Shown here: one piece after another, positions 1 to 5,682 of the stretch | How the letters are laid out: every line of letters starts with the position of its first letter | How positions within the stretch are numbered: position 1 is the first letter of the stretch | Source of the DNA: Phycisphaerae bacterium | GTDB taxonomy: Bacteria; Planctomycetota; Phycisphaerae; JAJVII01 | DNA length: 5,777 nucleotides | Assembly (NCBI GenBank): GCA_028706835.1 | Contig: JAQTVL010000308.1 | Span: 1-5,777 of the forward strand | Direction of reading: 5' to 3' | The notes under the pieces: generated by a model | The model's database searches: none | Told to the model about the DNA's origin: nothing | The model's input: only the letters and a program-made list of their open reading frames with translations | Position numbers and translations under genes: made by a program

Positions 1-1
1 G

Positions 2-703
2 GACGCGCGGGCGAAGGTCCTCGGCCGACGAGACGACGACGGCTTTGCCGCGGACGGCGAAATCGACGGCGTGCTCGCGGCCGACGGCGGCGATGAGCAG
101 GTGGCGCAGGGCGGACCGGGCGGTGACGTCCTTGAGGGTGAGCGAGACGGCGGTGGCGCGGCCTACGCCGGCGTTGTTCATGGCGGTCCAGTTCGGCTGA
201 ATGCTGACCTTGGCGAGTTCGGCGAGGGTCTTCAGGGCGTCGACGAGGGGGGTGGCGTCGAACTTGACCTCGGGCAGCTTTTTGTCCATGGCGGCGGCGA
301 CGGCGGGGTCGGGCGGGACGATCGGCGCTTCGAGGTCGAGGTCGGCCAGCGACGAGATGGTGATGACGCCCTCGCGGAGGACGAAGCCGAGGACGCACTG
401 TAGGCCCGCGGCGGCGTCGAGCAACTCGCGGAGGGCGGCGGCGACGGTGGCGTCCTTGACGGCGACGGTGACCTCGGTGGCGCGGGTGACGTTCTCGCCC
501 TGGACGGCGGCCCAGTTGACGACGATGTTCAGTTTGCACTGGTCGCGGAGGGACTCGACGGCCTTGTCGAAGGGCATCTTGTCGCACTGCCACGCGGGCA
601 CGGCGGCGGCGAGCTCGGGCTGGGAGGCGGGTGGCTCGGCGGCGGCTATGGCGGCGAACGCGAACATGGCGGCGAGGGCGGTGGCGAAGCGCGGGGTCGG
701 CAT
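2..703 (-). CDS. Secreted protein with two tandem STN-like domains (5' part, runs off the left edge)
   Basis: The frame is open from an ATG at 703 to the window edge, giving 234 visible residues; the C-terminus lies outside. An AAAGGA ribosome-binding site (710-715) sits 6 bases before the ATG and supports this start. Residues 1-22 form a signal peptide (hydrophobic, Ala-rich, likely cut at AAA|EPP), so the product is exported. Two similar domains follow, about residues 41-122 and 145-230. They share an NW-x-A segment (63-65, 171-174), an RAT-x-V strand, a KD-x-T turn (83-86, 191-194), an ALR-x-LL helix (90-95, 198-203) and a closing SS-x-x-DL (117-122, 225-230). This pattern matches STN (secretin and TonB short N-terminal) domains, which in known proteins face the periplasm in secretins and outer-membrane receptors. 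No barrel, secretin core or transmembrane segment is visible. Codons end overwhelmingly in C. The gene follows the TPR-peptidase gene by 67 bases and is probably co-transcribed. The exact role is unknown. Confidence 0.82.
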   Translation of the reverse strand, partial: MPTPRFATALAAMFAFAAIAAAEPPASQPELAAAVPAWQCDKMPFDKAVESLRDQCKLNIVVNWAAVQGENVTRATEVTVAVKDATVAAALRELLDAAAGLQCVLGFVLREGVITISSLADLDLEAPIVPPDPAVAAAMDKKLPEVKFDATPLVDALKTLAELAKVSIQPNWTAMNNAGVGRATAVSLTLKDVTARSALRHLLIAAVGREHAVDFAVRGKAVVVSSAEDLRPRV

Positions 704-770
704 GACGAATCCTTTCGTGGGAAGAGGCGCGGAACCGGCGAGGGCGCGCGGCGGCGCGGGACGCCGGAGG
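704..770 (-). other. Short GC-rich spacer within the probable operon
   Basis: This 67-base gap separates the stop of the TPR-peptidase gene from the start of the STN protein gene. It holds the AAAGGA ribosome-binding site (710-715). It also holds a GC-rich inverted repeat, CCGGCG at 735-740 with CGCCGG at 762-767. No T-run follows that hairpin in the minus direction, so I do not read it as an intrinsic terminator. Read-through from the upstream gene is the simplest interpretation. Confidence 0.4.
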
Positions 771-3700
771 CTATTGTATGCTGGCGCCGCCCTGGGGCTG
801 GGAGTGCGGGGACAGTTTCTGGATGAGGTCGCGGGCGGAGCTTTCGGGGTTGAGCTTGACCGCGAACTCGGCGGCTTTGCGGGCTAACTGGGCCTTGCCC
901 TGGCCGTCGTAAATGTAGGCCAAACGGGCCCAATAGCTCGACTCGTCGGGCTTGAGCTGGATGGCGATCTTCATCTCGTCGACGGCCTTGTCAAACTGCT
1001 TGGAAGACAGGTAAGCCTTGGCCAGCCGCTCGTGGGTCGCGGCGTTGAAGGGGTCGAAGTGGATGGCCTCGTCCAGCCAGATCAGGGCCTGGTCTGGCTT
1101 GTCCAATTGGGTGTAAAGCTCGGCCAACTTGAGGGCATAGACGGGGTCGGACTGCTGACGCTTGGCAAGCTCGGCCAATTCGGGGATGGCGTTTTCGGAC
1201 GCCTTCATGTCCAGGTAAATGCCCGCCAAACCGGTGTAGCTTATCGGGTCGTGCGGGTTGGCCAGTTTGAGTCGCTTGAACCAGAAGATGGCCAAGTCGC
1301 GTTGGTCTTCCTGCAAGGCATGTTTGGCAAGCAACCGGGGCGCTATGGCCACCTTATCGTCGATTTCGGCCAGTTTCAGCAGCATCTCCTTCGCTTCCGG
1401 CCATTTGTCCTTTTCCAGCATCGCCCCCAGCATTTCCAGCGCTTTCGAGTTCTGCGGGTCCCGTTTCAGAACGTCCCGCGCGGTCTGCTCCGCCTCTTTC
1501 GGTTTTCGAGCGTAATACTGCGCGATCGCCAGATTCACCTTCGCTTTCACGTCATCCGGCTGCGTCTTGGCCGCCTTCTCCGCCTCCGGCAGCGGCACGA
1601 TCCGGTCCGCCGGCATTCGCCACTCGTTTACCACCTGCTCCCGGGCCCACACGCGAAACGCCTTGTCGAAGTCGCTTTCCGTCGTGTTTAGCACCTCTTT
1701 GAACGCTTCCGGCTGCGTTCGGTAGTTCCGATACGCCTTCAGCAGTTCGTTGATCTTCGGATACCCGTACTGCTCCACGATGAACGCCGTCATCCACTCG
1801 CTCTGCGCATACGCCATCTCGCGGTCCGTCGGCCGCCGAGGCCGGATGAACCCCCAGTCCAGTTCGCTCACCTTGAACAACTGGTCCTGCCGCAGCGCGT
1901 TGGACAGCATCTGGATCCACTTCCACTGCGGCGGGTTGTGCTCCTGCGTCACCGCCAGCCCCTCCGTGAACCAGTGCGGAATTCGGTTCTCCGTCGCCGC
2001 CAGCGTCACCACGTGCGTGAACTCATGCCGCAGCACCCGCGACCAGTTGAACCCCATCGGCTCCCCGGTCTGCGGGTTCTTCCTGCTCACCATGTCCCGC
2101 GGCGAGTACATCGCGATCACCCACCCCGTGCACGCCCCCACCGTCGGAATCCACGGCCGCCCCGTCGTCCGCACCGAGAACTGATCGTGCTGCGGGAACA
2201 CCTCCACCGTCGTCTTCTTCGGCAGTTGGATGTCGTAATCCCGCGACAGCTCCGCGTAGATGCTCTCCAGATAATCGCGGAAATACGGCCCCAGGATCCC
2301 GTCCGTCGTCCGGTTGAACTTCACGATGAAGTGCTCGCTCACGATCGAGTCGAACGCCAAAAGCTGGTCCAGCAGGTCCAGCGTGTTCTTGCTGCGGGCG
2401 TTGTACCGGTCGATCGCGAACGCCCGGTCCAGGATCTTGCTCGCCTTGTCCTCCTGTCCCGTTTGCATGTACATCATGCCCAGGCTGGTCATCGGGTTCG
2501 GGTCCCACGGCGCCTGCTCGATCGCCTTGAGGAAGCACACCTCCGCGTCATCGAACTGCCTCGCCGCCGACTGCCAGTCCGCCACCGTCGAGAAAAACTC
2601 CGCCGGCTTCGGGTTCACCGCCTCCGCCCGCTTGGTCAGCTCCACGATCGTGTTCTTGTCCCCCACCCGCAGCTTCGCCGCCGCCAGCGTCCCCATCAGC
2701 CCCAGGTGGTTCGGGTTGATCGCCAGCCCAGCCTGCGCCTTCTCCGCCGCCGCCTTCCAGTTGCGCTCCATCATCCGCAGCGCCGCCTCGAGTTCGATCA
2801 CCGCCGGGTCTTTCGCGTTCACCTTCTTGCAGGCGTCGATCTGCTTCTCCACGTCCTCAAAGCGATACATCTCCAGCAGCGCCCGCCCCAGCCCCAGGTT
2901 CGCCTCGTACCCCTTCGGGTTGATCTTCAACGCCGCCTGGTAGTCCGCCCCCGCCTGCTGCGTCTTGTAGGCCGCCAGCGAAAGGTCCCCCGCCGCCACC
3001 CTGGCCGGCCAGTACTGCCGGTCGATCTTCTCGTACGCATCCTGGTAGAGGTCCTGCAATATCCGCGTGCCGTAGCTCACCGGCTTGCTGATCAGCCGGC
3101 TGTACCGGTTCAGCACCAGCCCCGCGTAGGTCCGCTCCGCCGCGTCCTCCGGCGGCTTCTTGCTGGTCATCTCGTCCGCCGGCTTGTAGACGTCCTTCGC
3201 CTCGTCGATCCTGCCCGTCGCCTCGAGCAATTGCCCCGTGATGAACCGGGCCCGCAGGCTGTTCTGGTCGTCGTTCAGCGCCGCCTGCGACAGCTTCAGC
3301 GCCTCCTCGTACTTGCCCAGCGTCGCCAGCAGTTCCGCCTTCTCGCACCGCCAGGCCACGCTCTTCTCGCCCGCAGCCGCCACCGCGTCGAGCGTCTTAG
3401 CCGCCTCGTCATACCGCCCCGTCCGCCGATACAACTCCGCCAGCCCGACCGAGCCGGACAGTTTTGTCGCGTCGGTCTTGAGCACCTCCTGGAGGTCCTT
3501 CTCAGCCAGGTCGTACTTGCCCAGCTTCAGACGCGCGAACGCGCGATCGGGCATGGGAATGTTGGCCGTCGTGTCGGGCGCCGTGGTCGGCTGGGTCGTC
3601 GGCCGCTGCGTCCACGCCGGCATGGGCGACATGCCGGAGTCCGGCTGGGTGGCCGTCGGGTCCCCAGCCAGTTTCTCCATCGGCGAGTTCGGCTTGTCCG

Positions 3701-3821
3701 GCTGGGTAGCCGGCCCAGCCACGGAAACGTCTCGCGTGACCATCTGGGCGACGCCGGCATTCCCGGCCGCCAACCCGACGAGCATCATCAGTCCGACTGC
3801 GACCCGTGGCGACTTGAGCAT
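771..3821 (-). CDS. Secreted TPR protein with a central MA-clan (gluzincin) metallopeptidase domain
   Basis: The protein has 1016 residues. I chose the ATG at 3821 over the one at 4136 because AAGGAA (3829-3834) lies 7 bases before it and because the protein then opens with a clear signal peptide (residues 1-25, cleavage at GVA|Q). The longer frame reads back through a palindromic repeat. After a Thr/Pro/Gln-rich linker (about 35-92) come about ten TPR-like repeats (93-475). A peptidase domain follows (about 491-735) with HEFTH at 599-603 and HWFTEG at 616-621, so H599, H603 and E620 are the probable zinc ligands and E600 the catalytic base. This is the peptidase MA-like pattern (HExxH plus a downstream W-x-x-E-G). 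About seven more TPRs span 745-1000. The likely role is a periplasmic or envelope scaffold that may cleave a protein substrate; the substrate is unknown. All active-site residues are present. Synonymous codon use changes sharply near residue 813 (see findings). The STN protein gene follows 67 bases downstream. Confidence 0.92.
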   Translation of the reverse strand: MLKSPRVAVGLMMLVGLAAGNAGVAQMVTRDVSVAGPATQPDKPNSPMEKLAGDPTATQPDSGMSPMPAWTQRPTTQPTTAPDTTANIPMPDRAFARLKLGKYDLAEKDLQEVLKTDATKLSGSVGLAELYRRTGRYDEAAKTLDAVAAAGEKSVAWRCEKAELLATLGKYEEALKLSQAALNDDQNSLRARFITGQLLEATGRIDEAKDVYKPADEMTSKKPPEDAAERTYAGLVLNRYSRLISKPVSYGTRILQDLYQDAYEKIDRQYWPARVAAGDLSLAAYKTQQAGADYQAALKINPKGYEANLGLGRALLEMYRFEDVEKQIDACKKVNAKDPAVIELEAALRMMERNWKAAAEKAQAGLAINPNHLGLMGTLAAAKLRVGDKNTIVELTKRAEAVNPKPAEFFSTVADWQSAARQFDDAEVCFLKAIEQAPWDPNPMTSLGMMYMQTGQEDKASKILDRAFAIDRYNARSKNTLDLLDQLLAFDSIVSEHFIVKFNRTTDGILGPYFRDYLESIYAELSRDYDIQLPKKTTVEVFPQHDQFSVRTTGRPWIPTVGACTGWVIAMYSPRDMVSRKNPQTGEPMGFNWSRVLRHEFTHVVTLAATENRIPHWFTEGLAVTQEHNPPQWKWIQMLSNALRQDQLFKVSELDWGFIRPRRPTDREMAYAQSEWMTAFIVEQYGYPKINELLKAYRNYRTQPEAFKEVLNTTESDFDKAFRVWAREQVVNEWRMPADRIVPLPEAEKAAKTQPDDVKAKVNLAIAQYYARKPKEAEQTARDVLKRDPQNSKALEMLGAMLEKDKWPEAKEMLLKLAEIDDKVAIAPRLLAKHALQEDQRDLAIFWFKRLKLANPHDPISYTGLAGIYLDMKASENAIPELAELAKRQQSDPVYALKLAELYTQLDKPDQALIWLDEAIHFDPFNAATHERLAKAYLSSKQFDKAVDEMKIAIQLKPDESSYWARLAYIYDGQGKAQLARKAAEFAVKLNPESSARDLIQKLSPHSQPQGGASIQ

Positions 3822-3828
3822 GGATCGG

Positions 3829-3834
3829 TTCCTT
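3829..3834 (-). promoter_or_regulatory. Ribosome-binding site that fixes the start of the TPR-peptidase gene
   Basis: On the minus strand this reads AAGGAA, 7 bases before the ATG at 3821. It decides between this start and the in-frame ATG at 4136, 105 codons upstream, which would destroy the N-terminal position of the signal peptide. Confidence 0.75.
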
Positions 3835-3872
3835 ACGTTTTCACCCCCGGCGTCAGGCCGGGCCTGTGTACA

Positions 3873-3901
3873 AAGATACCGTGCCGATTCCCACAAGTGA
3901 A
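3873..3901 (-). promoter_or_regulatory. Candidate sigma-70-type promoter for the TPR-peptidase/STN operon
   Basis: On the minus strand TTCACT (3896-3901) and TATCTT (3873-3878) are 17 bases apart. Each matches the consensus at four of six positions. Transcription would begin near 3866, giving a leader of about 45 bases that contains a small CCCGG/CCGGG hairpin (3846-3862) and the AAGGAA site. Spacing and position are right, but the match is moderate and planctomycete promoters are poorly defined. Confidence 0.4.
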
Positions 3902-3942
3902 GCCGGCAAGAGCCAAACGCACCCCCGCCCCCCCGATTGCCG

Positions 3943-3979
3943 GGAAACGAAAACACGCCGCACGGCCGACGGGTGCGGC
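3943..3979 (-). terminator. Hairpin with a T-rich tail upstream of the operon promoter
   Basis: The arms GCCGCAC (3957-3963) and GTGCGGC (3973-3979) form a 7-bp stem with a 9-base loop. On the minus strand the stem is followed by GTGTTTTCGTTT, so it resembles an intrinsic terminator reading toward the TPR gene. No minus-strand gene lies just upstream. It may insulate the operon from read-through, or it may be chance in GC-rich DNA. Confidence 0.3.
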
Positions 3980-4003
3980 AAGACTTGGTGGCAGCGTCCC
4001 AAG

Positions 4004-4117
4004 TCCGTCCTTTTGTGGAGTGCGGGAGCGTAGCTCCCGCTTTCGGTCGGCGCCGAGGCGTGACTGCTCCGCAAAGCGGTCCCGGCCAGCCGGGACCGCA
4101 CTCCACGAAAAGACGGA
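4004..4117. repeat. 114-bp palindromic element, REPIN- or MITE-like
   Basis: The terminal arms 4004-4025 and 4096-4117 (22 bases each) are inverted copies matching at 20 of 22 positions. Inside are two perfect hairpins: an 8-bp stem GCGGGAGC/GCTCCCGC with a 3-base loop (4022-4040) and a 10-bp stem with a 4-base loop (4076-4099). A self-complementary TCGGCGCCGA sits between them (4047-4056). Two hairpins enclosed by long inverted ends is the design of REPINs and of small non-autonomous elements. There is no coding capacity and no clear target duplication at the edges. It lies between divergent genes, upstream of both. Confidence 0.72.
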
Positions 4118-4474
4118 TTGGCAACCATCCCACCAACCCTTGTCACACCCCCACCACGTTGTCGTCCCACTCGGCATTCGGCACTATTCTCTTGTCTGCC
4201 TCCCCCATGTTTCCCATGTTCCGGCGGGGAAAGTTGCCTGTCTTGACATTCGACAACTTTCCAGCCCCGATATTTGCTTCTCCCGAAATCGCGGTTATCT
4301 GTAGTGATATTCCGCCTGCCGACCCAGCAGGCGAGGGGGCATGTCAGAACGTTCTTTGGCTGGTTGCACGTCGCTGTTTGTCCGTCCTTGCGAGGGGTCG
4401 TTGCCACGGGGCTTGGAGCCCCGCCGGACGCGTTGTCACGTCGGCCTGTGCCACATCCTCGAGAGGGACGCGCT
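4118..4474. other. Intergenic region upstream of the zinc-ribbon gene
   Basis: No convincing gene is seen here. The first part (about 4120-4220) is C/T-rich without coding bias. It is followed by an inverted repeat around TTGACA (4228-4262), a 7-bp hairpin CGCCTGC/GCAGGCG (4313-4333), and a second tight 7-bp hairpin CGGGGCT/AGCCCCG with a 3-base loop (4407-4423). A 45-codon reading frame (4341-4478) overlaps the zinc-ribbon start by four bases; I list it only as a finding. The promoter of the zinc-ribbon gene should lie in this stretch. Confidence 0.5.
4228..4262 (+). promoter_or_regulatory. Inverted repeat enclosing a TTGACA box, possible operator
   Basis: GGAAAGTTG (4228-4236) and CAACTTTCC (4254-4262) are perfect 9-bp inverted arms around a 17-base core that contains a consensus -35 box TTGACA (4243-4248). 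The best -10 match (about 4269-4274, GATATT) needs a spacer of 20 bases, which is long, so the promoter itself is uncertain. A repressor dimer bound to the arms would cover the -35 box. It could also be an RNA hairpin. Confidence 0.35.
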
Positions 4475-4726
4475 ATGAGACTGTTCAATTTGTACCTGCC
4501 CGAACTGGACGTGACCACCATTCGCGGCTGGATGGAGGCCGCCGACCGGGTGGCCCGCCGGCTGACGCCCGCGGACTCCTACGTCGGCCGGTCGGAGATG
4601 TGCTGCCCGATCTGCGGCACGAAGCTGCGCGTGCCAGCCGGCGCCGCAGGCCGGACAGGCCGGTGCCGGGGCTGCCTGTCCCTGTTCCCGATCCCGACGG
4701 AACCCGCCAGCGCCCTGGCACTGTGA
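4475..4726 (+). CDS. Small zinc-ribbon protein
   Basis: The product has 83 residues. The ATG at 4475 is preceded by GAGAGGG (4461-4467), 7 bases upstream, a good ribosome-binding site. The N-terminal half (about residues 10-35) is a likely amphipathic helical segment. The C-terminal half has C44-P-I-C47-G and C64-R-G-C67, two zinc knuckles 16 residues apart joined by a short basic loop rich in Gly, Arg and Ala. That is the layout of a zinc ribbon, like the CPxCG...GRxxRCxxC ribbons found at the N-termini of many planctomycete proteins. No signal peptide or membrane segment is present, so it is probably cytoplasmic. The ribbon may bind nucleic acid or protein; nothing shows which. The gene stands alone on the plus strand, with a different palindromic repeat on each side. 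Codon choice (GCC, CTG, CGG) fits the local genome. Confidence 0.72.
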   Translation: MRLFNLYLPELDVTTIRGWMEAADRVARRLTPADSYVGRSEMCCPICGTKLRVPAGAAGRTGRCRGCLSLFPIPTEPASALAL

Positions 4727-4763
4727 GGGGTGGCGTTCGAAGGTCCGCGTGTTCTGCTGCCTG

Positions 4764-4935
4764 GTGTTCTGTCGCAGATGAATGGATGGATCGGGTGCCA
4801 TGCCTGCGACGGCTGTTTTGTCGCAGGCATGTTGCCCGGGACGAGCATGGGGCGCAGACATGCCTGTGCCAGCCGACGATACTGCTGTCGCCTGCCACAG
4901 GCATGGCACCCATCAAATTACTTGCGACAGAACAC
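4764..4935. repeat. 172-bp nested palindromic element, REPIN- or MITE-like (unrelated to 4004-4117)
   Basis: Perfect 13-bp terminal arms begin GTGTTCTG (4764-4776) and return at 4923-4935. Inside them are perfect 14-bp arms GGGTGCCATGCCTG (4793-4806) and their inverse (4898-4911). Each inner arm also takes part in its own hairpin: a 12-bp stem with a 9-base loop (4799-4831) and a 10-bp stem with a 27-base loop (4859-4905). The motif CATGCCTG or its inverse CAGGCATG therefore appears four times. The element has no coding capacity and lies between the 3' ends of two convergent genes, a usual place for REP-type elements. Confidence 0.75.
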
Positions 4936-4954
4936 AACCTTCCCGCGCATGAAA

Positions 4955-4982
4955 GACGCCCGGCGATTCCTCGCCGGGCGTC
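4955..4982 (-). terminator. Intrinsic terminator hairpin downstream of the 105-residue zinc protein gene
   Basis: The arms 4955-4966 and 4971-4982 form a perfect 12-bp GC-rich stem with a 4-base loop. It begins 28 bases after the stop codon at 5011. On the minus strand the stem is followed by a short TTTC, so the T-run is weak. On the plus strand GTAGTTTA follows, so it may stop transcription from both convergent genes. Confidence 0.68.
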
Positions 4983-5010
4983 GTAGTTTACTTCGGCAAA
5001 GCGACCGCGT

Positions 5011-5328
5011 TCAGTTCTCCGAGAACCCCATCCGTTTCTTGGCCGCGCGGAACAGCGGATCGTTCAGATAGCGCCGCTGGCAGCGGCGGCACAGGTCGAA
5101 ACGGAACCCGCGGAATTCCGCCTCGTCAGCCGGCTCCTCGTCATCGTCATCGGCGTGCGATAGCGACGACGTGATCTCCTCCAGCGACCCGTCGACATCG
5201 TCGAGGTCGTCCGCCTGGCCGGTCGCTTCGCGCTCGTCAGCCGCGGCGTAGACATCGATCTTTACGACGAATCGGTGCTCCGATCCTTCCAGTGGCGCTC
5301 CGCACAGATCGCAGGAATAGTGAATCAT
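5011..5328 (-). CDS. Small conserved-type zinc protein with an acidic middle
   Basis: The product has 105 residues. The ATG at 5328 has AAGG (5338-5341) 9 bases upstream. C6-D-L-C9-G at the N-terminus and C80-R-R-C83 near the C-terminus form a probable split zinc site, brought together by the strands FVVKIDVYA (20-28) and FRFDLC (75-80). Residues 40-72 are a highly acidic, probably disordered insertion with a run of Asp and Glu. The tail ends in GFSEN. From memory, this layout (CDLCG start, VKI-x-VYA strand, acidic loop, FDLC-x-x-C, FS-[ED]-N end) belongs to a family of uncharacterised proteins frequent in planctomycetes; I cannot verify it here. No signal peptide or membrane segment is seen, so it is probably cytoplasmic. 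The function is unknown. It appears to be a single-gene unit with its own promoter candidate and terminator. Confidence 0.85.
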   Translation of the reverse strand: MIHYSCDLCGAPLEGSEHRFVVKIDVYAAADEREATGQADDLDDVDGSLEEITSSLSHADDDDEEPADEAEFRGFRFDLCRRCQRRYLNDPLFRAAKKRMGFSEN

Positions 5329-5512
5329 TGCCTGGTGCCTTTTTCCTATCGTGCCTGAGATCCGCTGATGTGCTTATCACCTCAGCCTTGGGCTCCGCGG
5401 GCCTGACTTGCCGCCGATGGGGGCTGCACATCCCGCGACGACTTACGCTTCCCCCAGTCGCCGCGACATCTCGTTTCGGCTGGCCCGTCCGGGGCCGGGG
5501 CTGAACCACTCA
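5329..5512 (-). other. Long GC-rich leader of the 105-residue zinc protein gene
   Basis: If transcription starts near 5513, this is an untranslated leader of about 185 bases. It contains several short inverted repeats, including the self-complementary-rich GGGCTCCGCGGGCC (5390-5403) and a CTGAG/CTCAG pair around 5355-5384. I see no RNA family I recognise and no reading frame with a plausible start and coding bias. Confidence 0.35.
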
Positions 5513-5520
5513 CCTCGTCC

Positions 5521-5550
5521 AATCTAACACGCACTGCGATTTCTCGTCAA
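5521..5550 (-). promoter_or_regulatory. Candidate sigma-70-type promoter for the 105-residue zinc protein gene
   Basis: On the minus strand TTGACG (5545-5550, five of six matches) is 18 bases from TAGATT (5521-5526, four of six matches). An A/T-rich AAAAAATT lies just upstream of the -35 box and could act as an UP element. The region is notably AT-richer than the surrounding DNA, as expected for a promoter. Confidence 0.5.
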
Positions 5551-5654
5551 ATTTTTTGCATGTTTCGCGTTACGGACGCATGGAACGCCCCCAATGACAA
5601 GGAGTTACCGCAGAATTCTTTTCCGGCGATTTTCCCCGGAGAATACTAAAGTTG

Positions 5655-5676
5655 ACGCCTCCCTCAGAATAGGCGT
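5655..5676 (-). terminator. Weak terminator-like hairpin after the partial gene at the right edge
   Basis: ACGCCT (5655-5660) and AGGCGT (5671-5676) form a 6-bp stem with a 10-base loop, just after the TAA at 5683-5685 on the minus strand. It is followed by CAACTTTAG, so there is only a short T-run. A second hairpin (5619-5643, CCGG core with flanking A/T pairs) lies further on. Together they would suit the 3' end of a transcript arriving from the right. Confidence 0.35.
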
Positions 5677-5682
5677 GAGCGT

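Noticed and set aside
3822..4136. 105-codon N-terminal extension of the TPR-peptidase frame
   Set aside because: It would bury the signal peptide, has no ribosome-binding site, reads through the palindromic repeat at 4004-4117 and lacks the codon bias of the gene.
1938..4304. 788-codon open frame on the plus strand
   Set aside because: It is antisense to the TPR-peptidase gene; its Arg/Leu/Pro-rich, repetitive product is the usual shadow of a GC-rich gene.
4381..4430. Partial resemblance of TCCGTCCTT (4381-4389) to the left end of the 4004-4117 element, with a hairpin following
   Set aside because: Only nine bases match and the rest of the element is absent; chance is sufficient.
5370..5420. 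Stretch on the minus strand faintly resembling the bacterial SRP RNA core (GTCAGGCCCG...)
   Set aside because: The invariant GGAAGG tetraloop region and AGCAG side of helix 8 are missing, and no closing helix is seen.
5237..5509. 90-codon minus-strand frame ahead of and overlapping the CDLCG protein
   Set aside because: It needs a GTG start without a clear ribosome-binding site, overlaps the real gene in another frame and has no recognisable features.
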